A DNA stretch of 50,938 nucleotides from a bacterium (GTDB taxonomy: Bacteria; Bacillota; Clostridia; Lachnospirales; Lachnospiraceae). The translations under genes were made by a program, and so were the position numbers. Each line of letters begins with the position of its first letter. The stretch's first letter is position 1. The notes under the pieces were generated by a model, which was not told where the DNA came from, did not search any database, and was given only the letters and a program-made list of their open reading frames with translations. Where the stretch lies: positions 16,187-67,124 of the forward strand of contig JAUNSO010000013.1 in NCBI GenBank assembly GCA_030539165.1, written 5' to 3'. Of this stretch, positions 8,310-16,673 are shown piece after piece.

Positions 8310-10973
8310 ATGAAAATACAAGCGAAACAACCTGATTCTAAAAGCTGGCAGATCAAGCCGTGGGTCTACATTGCATTTCTGTGTGTCAATGTACTTATTT
8401 TTGCGTGCATTGGTGCTGTTTATATTGCTTCCACCCGGGATTACAGCAAGAAGCTGTTCGATGAAAATGTCAGTAGTGTAGACAGTCTGAATAAAGCTTC
8501 TGCCAATGCTGCTTATACTTATATCAACAGTATGGGAATTAAGCTGGATGATATGGTCAGCTACATAGAGAATAATCATCTGAGTTATTCTGAAACCATG
8601 AAGTATCTGGAGGATGCCAATACGGATCCGGACAGACAGTTCCAGCTTGTTTTGTGCGGAACATACGGGAAGACGGGAGAACTCAGCTTCGGCGATTATT
8701 CCGGTATTTCATTCAGAAGAATTCAGGATGGGAACGGAAGCTATTCAACCATAAAAAAAGAGATTGTGTACGGAAGCGGGTATTATGATATTTTCAGATC
8801 ATTTACCGATGTACAGGACGATAACTTTGAGGGAATCTGTTCTACACCTGAATTCACCGATCCTGATACGAAGCTTAAATGCTTTGCAGTTTATCGACAT
8901 GTGACACTGCAGATGGTGAGCGGTGAAGAGCAACTGTATACACTCCTGTTGGCGACCAATTCCGAGACGGCACTGGATTCCTATAATATGCAGAATGAGT
9001 ATGAGGGTCAGTCCGCTGTGCTCATTAACGAAAACGGAGATTATATCATCAAGAACAGTGATTACCGTAACGTTAATTTCTATGATTATATTGTTAATTA
9101 TAATGACCTTACATTTGACCGGAAAAAGGAAATGCAGGAGCAGATACTGACGGCGGCTGAGGAAGGTATATCAACGACCAACCTGTTTTATAAGAATCAC
9201 AAGGGCGATGATTGTATCTATGCCGTTACCATCATGGAGAATCACTGGTATAGTGTCACCTGTGTTCCGATTGCCTCCTTTAATCATGAAGATGAAAGCG
9301 TTAACTATTCGCTTTTTATTATGGTTCTATTTAGTGTGTTGTTCTTCGTTGATGCGATTGCTGTCTTTTTCTTAAGCAGATTCATGAGTTATAATATCAA
9401 GATTGCCAATCAGGCACAGGAGGAGGCAGACAAGGCAAATCAGGCGAAGAGCCGATTCCTGTCTACCATGACGCATGAACTTCGTACGCCGCTGAATGCA
9501 GTGATTGGTCTGACATCACTTGCAGGAGACAGCATTGAAGAGCCTCCGGTCTTAAAGGATTATCTTGGAAAGATTGATATTTCTTCAAAGCTGCTGTTGC
9601 AGATCATCAGTGATATTCTGGACATTTCTGCAATCGAAAGCAATAAGATTAAATTGAACGATAGTGAATTTGACATGACAAAACTGATTGCTTCCTTATC
9701 TACCATATATTATGACCAGTGCGTCGCAAAGGGCATTGAATTCAGCGTAGTATTGAAGGACATTCATTCCGAAATACTGATTGGTGATTTCATCAGAATC
9801 AATCAGATCTTACTGAATTATCTGTCAAATGCAGTGAAGTTTACACCTAGCGGCGGCAAGATTACACTTAGAGCAGAACAGGTTGAAAAAGCAGACAATA
9901 CCGCAACAATTAAGTTCAGTGTCAGCGATACCGGCTGTGGTATCAGCGAAGATATGAAACCCAGATTGTTCAATCCGTTTGAGAGAGCAGGCGGAGACGA
10001 GGCTCGTAAATACAGCGGAACCGGACTTGGACTTTCCATTACGAAAAGCCTTGTAGAGCTTATGAACGGTCAGGTAGGAGTGGAAAGCAAAGCAGGAGAG
10101 GGTGCATGCTTTTGGGCTGTGATACCCTTCGCTACAGCAACAGAAAAGTTATGCCGCAGCTATACACAGATTGAGAATCTGAAGATTCTGGTGACAGTGA
10201 GCAATTGGGAGGAACGCGAATATATTAGTAAGATCCTTTCCAATTTTGGAGTCGATTACAGACTGAAAGAGAGCGCAAATGAAGCTCTTGATGTATTAAG
10301 AGAAGAGAAGGAGCAGGAGAAGTTCTTTGATTTATGTCTGCTTGACTGGAAGATGTCAGACCTGACGGCAATAGATGCAGTTACACAGATTCGCCGTGAG
10401 TTTGATGATAAGAAGCTTCGCATTGTGGTTATGGCGTATGATCTTGCAGAAGCCAGGAAGCTGTGTATAGGTGCCGGTGCAGACTTTGTATTTGGAAAGC
10501 CTGTCTTTCAATCAGCACTCTACAATTTCTTAGAGGAGGTTGTATCAAACCGTGTGAGAACTGTACCGGATATGAAGCAAAGCTATGATTTTAGCGGAAA
10601 ACGGGTGCTTCTTGTGGAAGACAACCGGATGAATAAAGAAGTGGCTAAGAAGATGCTGGAAAAGGTTGGCCTGGATGTAGAGATTGCTGAGAACGGACAG
10701 ATTGCAAGTGAGCTGTTCAAAGCTTCAAAGCAGGGACATTTTGATCTGATCCTGATGGATATTCAGATGCCGGTTATGAATGGATATGATGCGACCAGAA
10801 CGATTCGGCAATGCACACATAAACAGGCTAAGAGTATTCCGATTGTGGCGATGACAGCAGATGCCTTTACGGAGGATGTAGAAAAGGCACATGCTGCCGG
10901 GATGAATGAACATCTGGCAAAGCCGATTGTACGTGAAGTGTTATATGCAACCCTGAAAAAATATTTAAACTAA
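8310..10973 (+). CDS. Membrane hybrid sensor histidine kinase with two receiver domains
   Basis: An 887-residue protein. A membrane helix (18-41) leads to a ~290-residue extracytoplasmic sensor that may be Cache-like, then a second helix (334-357). HisKA has its phospho-acceptor His389 in STMTHELRTPLN. HATPase_c follows with N, G1 (DTGCGI) and G2 (GTGLGL) boxes. Receiver 1 (about 624-745) keeps Asp679 and Lys730 but lacks the usual N-terminal acidic pair. Receiver 2 (about 764-887) is complete, with VEDN and Asp817 in ILMDIQMP. There is no DNA-binding output, so the signal must pass to a separate protein or act by protein contact. The TRAP-type binding lipoprotein starts 20 nt downstream and is a plausible ligand-sensing partner. 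Confidence 0.93.
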   Translation: MKIQAKQPDSKSWQIKPWVYIAFLCVNVLIFACIGAVYIASTRDYSKKLFDENVSSVDSLNKASANAAYTYINSMGIKLDDMVSYIENNHLSYSETMKYLEDANTDPDRQFQLVLCGTYGKTGELSFGDYSGISFRRIQDGNGSYSTIKKEIVYGSGYYDIFRSFTDVQDDNFEGICSTPEFTDPDTKLKCFAVYRHVTLQMVSGEEQLYTLLLATNSETALDSYNMQNEYEGQSAVLINENGDYIIKNSDYRNVNFYDYIVNYNDLTFDRKKEMQEQILTAAEEGISTTNLFYKNHKGDDCIYAVTIMENHWYSVTCVPIASFNHEDESVNYSLFIMVLFSVLFFVDAIAVFFLSRFMSYNIKIANQAQEEADKANQAKSRFLSTMTHELRTPLNAVIGLTSLAGDSIEEPPVLKDYLGKIDISSKLLLQIISDILDISAIESNKIKLNDSEFDMTKLIASLSTIYYDQCVAKGIEFSVVLKDIHSEILIGDFIRINQILLNYLSNAVKFTPSGGKITLRAEQVEKADNTATIKFSVSDTGCGISEDMKPRLFNPFERAGGDEARKYSGTGLGLSITKSLVELMNGQVGVESKAGEGACFWAVIPFATATEKLCRSYTQIENLKILVTVSNWEEREYISKILSNFGVDYRLKESANEALDVLREEKEQEKFFDLCLLDWKMSDLTAIDAVTQIRREFDDKKLRIVVMAYDLAEARKLCIGAGADFVFGKPVFQSALYNFLEEVVSNRVRTVPDMKQSYDFSGKRVLLVEDNRMNKEVAKKMLEKVGLDVEIAENGQIASELFKASKQGHFDLILMDIQMPVMNGYDATRTIRQCTHKQAKSIPIVAMTADAFTEDVEKAHAAGMNEHLAKPIVREVLYATLKKYLN

Positions 10974-10993
10974 GAGAGCGGAGGGCTGGGAGA

Positions 10994-12019
10994 ATGAAAA
11001 AGATAACAGCGGTAACTATGTGCATGGTACTATTTCTTACAATGCTATCCGGCTGCAAAGGAGCTGCACCGGCAACCGGTAAGGAAGCCTTTGCAGATAT
11101 GGAGCCGGTAACAATCAAGTATGCACACGCCATTCCCGAAGGAGAACTGATGAATTATATGATTGAGGACTGGATGGCAGCAGTGACCGAACGCTCCGAC
11201 GGAAAGATCACATTCGACTATCATCCGGCAGGCGAACTCGGAACCTTCGTTGAGATCATTGAGCAGGTGGATCTCGGGGCAGTTGATATGTCGAGCGGAG
11301 AACCTTCCTTATATGAACCGTGGTGTCCGGAGGTTTCCATGCTGTATGCACCTCTGATCTGTGACAGCTATGAGCATCTCGGAAGATGTATCTATGGGAA
11401 GCCGGGTGAGCTGATTGAGCAGTCTATGGCTGAAAACAACAATACATACATTTTGGACTGGGTCTACAGCGGAGCCCGCGTGATTGCATCGACCCGTCCG
11501 CTTCGTACCCTGGAGGATATGAAGGGACTCATCATCCGTTCACCGGAAAGCCAGGTCTATATTGATACATTTACACTGCTTGGAATGTCTCCTACACCCA
11601 TGGCTATGACAGAAATGTATTCTGCCATTCAGCAGGGAGTTGTGGAGGCGTGTGACTGCCCTGCACAGGCAATCTACGAGGGCGGCTATCATAAAATTAC
11701 CGGAAATGTCTGCAAGACCCGGCATATGTATGCACTTGGTACTTTATCCGTTAATCAGGAGTTCTGGGACGGTCTCCCGGAGGAAGCAAGGGTAATGATG
11801 CTAGAGGTATGGGATGAACTCAAGGGCGACTTCAACAAGCGGGTCCAGGACTCAGAAGAAGAATATTATACAAAATTCGAAGCAGAGGGTACTCTGGTAA
11901 CTGAATTTGAAGATCGTGAGGCATTCAGAGAGATTGCGGAACCCTACTGGAATGAGAAGGCAGCGTCTGTCGGCGGCAGGGCACCGGAGATTCTGAAGGA
12001 GATCAATGCTTTGCGGTAA
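10994..12019 (+). CDS. TRAP-type (DctP family) solute-binding lipoprotein, no permease genes nearby
   Basis: 341 residues with a lipoprotein signal peptide (lipobox LSGC, Cys21) and a DctP-type fold. Visible features are IKYAHAIPEGELMNYM at the mature N-terminus, the helix-strand LEDMKGLIIRSPES with the Arg that normally binds a carboxylate, and MYSAIQQGVVEACD. DctP proteins usually deliver organic acids to DctQM permeases, and none is encoded here. The gene directly follows a sensor kinase and is probably cotranscribed, so it may present a ligand to the kinase instead of, or as well as, feeding a distant transporter. The ligand is unknown. Confidence 0.9.
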   Translation: MKKITAVTMCMVLFLTMLSGCKGAAPATGKEAFADMEPVTIKYAHAIPEGELMNYMIEDWMAAVTERSDGKITFDYHPAGELGTFVEIIEQVDLGAVDMSSGEPSLYEPWCPEVSMLYAPLICDSYEHLGRCIYGKPGELIEQSMAENNNTYILDWVYSGARVIASTRPLRTLEDMKGLIIRSPESQVYIDTFTLLGMSPTPMAMTEMYSAIQQGVVEACDCPAQAIYEGGYHKITGNVCKTRHMYALGTLSVNQEFWDGLPEEARVMMLEVWDELKGDFNKRVQDSEEEYYTKFEAEGTLVTEFEDREAFREIAEPYWNEKAASVGGRAPEILKEINALR

Positions 12020-12047
12020 TTAGGGTATCAAAACATGAGACGTATTC

Positions 12048-12110
12048 GTTATACCCGTTATACCCTTTGCAACAAGCAACACAGGGGGTATAATGGGTAT
12101 AACTGTTTTT
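12048..12110 (+). terminator. Terminator-like hairpin built from tandem GTTATACCC repeats
   Basis: The left arm is two direct copies of GTTATACCC (12048-12065). The right arm (12086-12103) is their reverse complement with one mismatch. A ~20-nt loop separates them and TGTTTTT follows. A lone GGGTAT upstream (12023-12028) could pair with the left arm as an alternative fold. It most likely ends the kinase/TRAP-binding operon. Confidence 0.6.
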
Positions 12111-12127
12111 CCAGGGAGGATCAATAT

Positions 12128-12676
12128 ATGCAGCAATACGTTGCTTTGTTAAGAGGAATCAATATCAGTGGGAAGAATAAGGTGCCTATGGCGGAATTAA
12201 AATCTGGTTTTATGGAAGCAGGGTTTACTGATGTGAGCACTTATTTGAACAGCGGCAACGTGATTTTTTCCAGCGTTATGGATAACTTGGCGGATATCAC
12301 AGAGAAGGTCGGCAGTATGATACGAGAACGATTTGATTTGAGCATACCGGTTTACATAATATCAACGAAGGCCTTGAAAGAGATTCTCGATCATGCACCT
12401 GACTGGTGGGGAGATGAAAGTAAAGAGATCTACGATAATCTCATTTTCATCATGGCCCCTGCAACCTATGAGGAAGTGTATAATGAGATTGGAGAGCCTA
12501 AGCGGGAGCTTGAGCAAATAGAGAATTACAGAGATACTATATTCTGGTCTTTTTCACGCAAGGATTATGCGAAGACAAATTGGTGGTCAAAGACAGCCAG
12601 TGCAGATATAGGAAGCAGGCTTACGATCAGAACAGCAAATACAGTGAGAAAACTGATGCAGCTATGTGAGAAATAG
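12128..12676 (+). CDS. DUF1697 family protein
   Basis: 182 residues starting MQQYVALLRGINISGKNKVPM. The pattern ALLRGINVGGxxxVxM and the following 'L-sGNVIFss' segment are typical of DUF1697, a soluble cytosolic family of unknown biochemical role. The ATG at 12128 is used because CAGGGAGGATC precedes it and homologues begin here; the longer open frame would run through the upstream hairpin. It is separated from the TRAP-binding gene by that hairpin and followed after 39 nt by an acetyltransferase gene. Confidence 0.87.
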   Translation: MQQYVALLRGINISGKNKVPMAELKSGFMEAGFTDVSTYLNSGNVIFSSVMDNLADITEKVGSMIRERFDLSIPVYIISTKALKEILDHAPDWWGDESKEIYDNLIFIMAPATYEEVYNEIGEPKRELEQIENYRDTIFWSFSRKDYAKTNWWSKTASADIGSRLTIRTANTVRKLMQLCEK

Positions 12677-12715
12677 AAAGGCATAGTATATTAAATAACT
12701 TAGGAGTGAAATGAT

Positions 12716-13765
12716 ATGAAATTAGAGACTGAAAGATTAGTATTACGTCCATGGAGAGACGAAGATGCAGAAAGTTTATTCCGATATGCGAGCAATCCTG
12801 ATGTGGGACCGATTGCAGGATGGCCGCCGCATAAGAACATTGAAGAAAGCCGAGGTATCATCAAGGATGTTTTCTGCGGAAAGGCATGTTATGCAATTTG
12901 CCTGAAACCGGATGATACTGCAATCGGATGTATCGAACTGCGTCTGAAAGGCAATACCGATATGACAGACAGGGACGATGAATGTGAACTTGGTTATTGG
13001 ATTGGGAAAGACTTCTGGGGGCAAGGATTAATGCCGGAAGCGGCAAGAGAACTAGTTCGATATGGATTCGAAAAACTCGGCATGAACATCATCTGGTGTG
13101 GATACTACGATGGTAATGCGAAGTCAAAGAGAGTACAGGAGAAGGTGGGATTTCTATATCATCATACATGTGATGATGTTCCGGTCCCCCTTATGGGTGA
13201 GACCAGAGTGGGACATACGAATTATATGACAAAGGAACACTGGGAAAAATCTAGGGAGAAGAACATGAAAACGTACAAGGATTTGAGCTTTGAGACTGTT
13301 GTTAAGGATGACGTGGAGGAACTGACCGCCATTATGAAGAATGCTTTTGATGAGGATTCTATGATTCATCTGGGCGAGCCCGGAGGACCTCCCGGCTATG
13401 ATAACGGTGAATTTATCAGAAGGTGGGCGTTTGATCCGAAAGCTACAGCCTACAAAATCATTCGTGAGGGCAAGACAATCGGAATGGTATTATTATGGAT
13501 CAACCCGAAGACGCATGAGAATTTCCTGGGCACGATTTTTATTGACAGTTCTATGGAGAACAAGGGACTTGGGAAGGATGTATGGGATTTTGTCGAAAGA
13601 GAATATCCGGACACCCGTGTCTGGCGCACCGAAACCCCTATTTTTTCTCACCGCAACCATAATTTCTACGTCAATAAGCTGGGCTTTCATGTAGTGAAGA
13701 TAGAGAATCCCCGTGAATGGACTACCGGAGAGGGGCAGTTTCTGCTTGAGAAGCGGATGAAGTAG
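12716..13765 (+). CDS. Tandem GNAT acetyltransferase (RimJ/RimL-like plus second GNAT), 349 aa
   Basis: Residues 1-~180 are a RimJ/RimL-type GNAT: MKLETERLVLRPW at the start, then an acetyl-CoA loop region around FWGQGLMPEAA. Residues ~184-349 are a second GNAT, with acetyl-CoA binding around SSMENKGLGKDVWDF and the late helix NKLGFHVVK. The junction reads EKSREKNMKTYKD. The internal ATG (13265) has AGGGAGA at ideal spacing, so two genes appear to have been joined by loss of a stop, and the second domain may still be made separately. Substrates (a small molecule or a protein N-terminus) cannot be inferred. Confidence 0.88.
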   Translation: MKLETERLVLRPWRDEDAESLFRYASNPDVGPIAGWPPHKNIEESRGIIKDVFCGKACYAICLKPDDTAIGCIELRLKGNTDMTDRDDECELGYWIGKDFWGQGLMPEAARELVRYGFEKLGMNIIWCGYYDGNAKSKRVQEKVGFLYHHTCDDVPVPLMGETRVGHTNYMTKEHWEKSREKNMKTYKDLSFETVVKDDVEELTAIMKNAFDEDSMIHLGEPGGPPGYDNGEFIRRWAFDPKATAYKIIREGKTIGMVLLWINPKTHENFLGTIFIDSSMENKGLGKDVWDFVEREYPDTRVWRTETPIFSHRNHNFYVNKLGFHVVKIENPREWTTGEGQFLLEKRMK

Positions 13766-13786
13766 AAATGCCTTGGAAAGGGAACT

Positions 13787-14593
13787 ATGATGTTACATGC
13801 GACAAATGGTATGCTCACACTTGAAAAGCATACAATGGACTACATATCTTTTGGTACCGGCAGCAGAAATCTGATTATGCTTCCGGGGCTGGGGGATGGT
13901 CTCAAAACAGTGAAGGGTGCCGCGATACCTTTTGCATGGATGTATCGCTCTTTTGCAGCAGAATATAAGGTTTATGTATTCAGCCGGATCAATGAACTGG
14001 AGACAGGGTATACCACAAGAGATATGGCACATGATGTCATGCTTGCAATGGATGCGTTGGGAGTACAGACTGCATCTGTCATGGGTGTATCTCAGGGAGG
14101 AATGATTGCACAATATTTGGCCTTGGATTATCCGGAGCGGATTGAGAAACTGGTATTGGCTGTCACCCTGTCAAGGCAGAACAGTACTGTTCAAGAGGTG
14201 ATTGGCTCTTGGATAGAGTTAGCTAAGAACGAAGATTATAAGCAGCTTATGATTGATACTGCTGAGAAGTCATACAGTGAGGCATATCTTCGTACGCATA
14301 GATGGATTTATCCGTTAATGGGAATGCTCGGGAAGCCACAGGATTTCTCACGCTTTATCATACAGGCTGATTCGTGTCGTAAGCATAATGCATATGACAG
14401 ACTTACAGAAATGAAGTGTGCAACGCTCATCTTAGGCGGCAGAAGGGATCAGATTGTAGGGGCGCAGGCCTCAGAAGAAATGGCGGAACGGATTAGCAAT
14501 AGCAAATTGTATATGTTTGAGAATTACGGTCATGCCGCATATGAGGAAGCAATGGAATTCAACTCACAGGTACGAAAGTTTCTTTCAATTTGA
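13787..14593 (+). CDS. Alpha/beta-fold hydrolase
   Basis: 268 residues with a complete serine-hydrolase triad in order: nucleophile elbow GVSQGG, Asp in ILGGRRDQIVG, and His in NYGHAAYEE. The oxyanion-hole region is LPGLGDG. A ~65-residue lid (about 150-215) precedes the Asp. It resembles AB-hydrolase_1 esterases and related enzymes; the natural ester or lactone substrate is unknown. AAAGGGA lies before two adjacent ATGs (13787 and 13790) and the exact start is unresolved. It is likely cotranscribed with the double GNAT gene 21 nt upstream. No signal peptide, so cytosolic. Confidence 0.88.
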   Translation: MMLHATNGMLTLEKHTMDYISFGTGSRNLIMLPGLGDGLKTVKGAAIPFAWMYRSFAAEYKVYVFSRINELETGYTTRDMAHDVMLAMDALGVQTASVMGVSQGGMIAQYLALDYPERIEKLVLAVTLSRQNSTVQEVIGSWIELAKNEDYKQLMIDTAEKSYSEAYLRTHRWIYPLMGMLGKPQDFSRFIIQADSCRKHNAYDRLTEMKCATLILGGRRDQIVGAQASEEMAERISNSKLYMFENYGHAAYEEAMEFNSQVRKFLSI

Positions 14594-14603
14594 CGGTTAC
14601 TCG

Positions 14604-14636
14604 AAAGGTCAGCAAAATAACTTGCGGGATGGAGCA
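14604..14636 (+). repeat. Left copy of a 33-bp imperfect direct repeat flanking the GH25 gene
   Basis: This copy and the one at 16548-16580 agree at 28 of 33 positions, sharing the core GTCAGCAAA and ACTTGCG. It lies just after the hydrolase stop and ~60 nt before the muramidase start. See the right copy and the finding. Confidence 0.7.
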
Positions 14637-14696
14637 GGTTTCATATGAGAAAATGAGGAAAAGGCATATACAAAACTGGTATATTTGGAGAATACT

Positions 14697-16541
14697 ATGC
14701 AAAAGAGTCAAATGAAAAGAATTTTTTTGGTTTCAGGTATCTTATTTTTTTCTCTGCTGATTCTATTTATGGTTATGATTGCAGGAAAGAAACTCAATAT
14801 CAATCAGTATCTGATATCATCTGATTTTGTAAAAGGAATTGACGTCTCTCATTATCAAGGTGAGATTGACTGGAAGCAAATTAAAAATCAGAACATAACG
14901 TTTGCATTCATAAAAGCAACTGAGGGAAGCGGCTATGTGGATGAGACATTTTTATATAACTGGGAGCAAGCGAAACAAGCAGGAATCACGACAGGAGCAT
15001 ATCATTTCTTTAGCTTCGACAGTCCGGCAGAGGATCAGGCCAGGTTATTTATTCAGACTGTAGGGGACTTGAATGGGAGACTGATTCCGGTCATCGATAT
15101 AGAATATTATGGAGATTATGAGACTAATCCTCCGGCTGTAGATACAGTCACCTCTCAACTTCAGAAGTTACTTATATTGTTAGAACAAGAGTATCACGCC
15201 AAACCGGCAATCTATACAACCTATCAAGTATACAATCGTTATCTGAAAGATCATTATAAGGATTATCCATTATGGATACGGAATGTTTATTATCCACCAA
15301 AGAATCTGGGGAGGCAGTGGATTTTCTGGCAGTATTCTGATACCGGCAGATTGTTTGGTATGCATGGAACGGAAGAATGTGTCGATTTGAATGTCTTTCA
15401 TGGGAATCAGACAGAACTGGAAAATTATAAGCTGGATGGAGTGAATCGCGACAAGGGTTATGATCTGGTGATTTCAGACACGGAGCAGAAGAATGCTGAG
15501 AACGACTGCTGCAAACTGTTGGAACTGGTAAGGGATATTTATCAAAACGCAGATAAAGGTAATACCTCCAATACTGTACTGTCGAGTGAAGCCCTTACTA
15601 ACATGACAGATAGAATTGCGGCAGAGGGATACTGTGTCGGTACAACCGAAAGTTATTCCAGTTTGGATCATTATGAAGCTTTTGAGGATTTTTTACACAC
15701 ATGCGCTGCAGGGAACAGCGGTACCGCTATTACTTATTGCGTTTATTCTGATGGTAAAATTGGAAGAAATAAATACATATTTGATGGACAGAATATGTAT
15801 CTTCTTGCAGCCAGGGGAGCGTGGTCAGATGATAGAAGACCTGTTGTTCCATACATGACTTATGCGAAAATACAGAAATGGGAATACACAGAACATGGAT
15901 GGCTGCGCTATCAGCTGTGTGTACCGGAATATCCGGATGTTACAGAGGTGGTTAACGGAAATTGTCTGGTCAGGGTCAGACCAATGGATGAAGAGTTTAG
16001 AAAAATGTCAGAAAAATGTGTGTTCCATCTTGGATATCAAGGCAATAACCTGTTATGCTCTGATTGGGATGCTGATAATATGAAGAATATTGATTATAAT
16101 GGTTTATACGAATACTTATATGAAGTAAAAAATCAACAGAAATATAATCCGGATACATATAAAAATGGAATACCAAAAGAAGAGTTTGAAAGTTTAATAA
16201 CATATTATCTCCCAATCACAGCAGAGAAACTACAAGATTATGCCGTATACGACGAAGAGAAACAGACTTATAAGTGGACAAGATTAGGCTGCAGTAATTA
16301 CAATCCGACCGCTTTTGGAATGTCTGTGCCAGAGGTGACAGCAATCGAACAAAATGATGATGGAACTGTAACCTTAACTGTGAATGGAATATGCGAAATG
16401 CTTTCATACGAGGATTCCACTATTACGCATAAATTGACTGTGAAATTCATGGAGGATGGACACGTTAGATATATAGATAATCACGTGTTATATTGTAGTT
16501 CGGAAATTCCGGAGTATCAGTCTCGTATAAGCTTTGACTAA
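14697..16541 (+). CDS. Membrane-anchored GH25 muramidase with a large C-terminal domain of unknown function
   Basis: 614 residues. An N-terminal uncleaved-type helix (about 8-29) anchors the protein outside the cell. Residues ~45-238 are a GH25 lysozyme domain: Asp49 in GIDVSHYQG, and Asp134 and Glu136 in PVIDIE, the catalytic DxE. The remaining ~375 residues are aromatic-rich and not recognised; a DUF-type surface domain is likely. The ATG at 14697 has GGAG at the right spacing; an in-frame TTG lies four codons earlier. The enzyme should cleave the MurNAc-GlcNAc bond of peptidoglycan at the cell surface. The gene sits between two 33-bp direct repeats, suggesting it was inserted or duplicated as a cassette. 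Confidence 0.88.
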   Translation: MQKSQMKRIFLVSGILFFSLLILFMVMIAGKKLNINQYLISSDFVKGIDVSHYQGEIDWKQIKNQNITFAFIKATEGSGYVDETFLYNWEQAKQAGITTGAYHFFSFDSPAEDQARLFIQTVGDLNGRLIPVIDIEYYGDYETNPPAVDTVTSQLQKLLILLEQEYHAKPAIYTTYQVYNRYLKDHYKDYPLWIRNVYYPPKNLGRQWIFWQYSDTGRLFGMHGTEECVDLNVFHGNQTELENYKLDGVNRDKGYDLVISDTEQKNAENDCCKLLELVRDIYQNADKGNTSNTVLSSEALTNMTDRIAAEGYCVGTTESYSSLDHYEAFEDFLHTCAAGNSGTAITYCVYSDGKIGRNKYIFDGQNMYLLAARGAWSDDRRPVVPYMTYAKIQKWEYTEHGWLRYQLCVPEYPDVTEVVNGNCLVRVRPMDEEFRKMSEKCVFHLGYQGNNLLCSDWDADNMKNIDYNGLYEYLYEVKNQQKYNPDTYKNGIPKEEFESLITYYLPITAEKLQDYAVYDEEKQTYKWTRLGCSNYNPTAFGMSVPEVTAIEQNDDGTVTLTVNGICEMLSYEDSTITHKLTVKFMEDGHVRYIDNHVLYCSSEIPEYQSRISFD

Positions 16542-16547
16542 TACCCC

Positions 16548-16580
16548 AAAAGTCAGCAAATAAACTTGCGAGATGGTGCA
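16548..16580 (+). repeat. Right copy of the 33-bp imperfect direct repeat
   Basis: Starts 7 nt after the muramidase stop and matches the left copy (14604-14636) at 28 of 33 positions. The spacing between copies is 1,944 bp, almost exactly one gene. The element also contains TTGCG-like sequence that could serve as a -35, with TATCAT 17 bp later, so a duplicated promoter region is an alternative to an insertion scar. Confidence 0.7.
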
Positions 16581-16597
16581 AATTACAATATCATATA

Positions 16598-16641
16598 ATC
16601 AGCAGAGAGTTCTCGTCGCAAGGCGATGAGAGACTGCTGAT
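16598..16641 (+). promoter_or_regulatory. Stem-loop in the leader of the vWA/PurA-like operon
   Basis: ATCAGCAG pairs with CTGCTGAT as the outer stem. After an asymmetric internal loop, TCTCGTCGC pairs with GCGATGAGA around a 3-nt AAG loop. No T-tract follows and the ATG of the zinc-ribbon gene is 32 nt downstream, so it looks like a leader RNA structure or protein-binding site and not a terminator. Confidence 0.5.
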
Positions 16642-16673
16642 AGGAAAATCATGAAAAGCTTGGGAGGTTTCAA

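Noticed and set aside
8277..8579. Antisense open frames within the kinase, FdhF, SecDF and other long genes
   Set aside because: They lack ribosome sites and homology, and reflect codon bias of the sense gene.
12035..12127. N-terminal extension of the DUF1697 gene
   Set aside because: The extra 31 codons run through the repeat hairpin; the ATG at 12128 has a good ribosome site and matches family N-termini.
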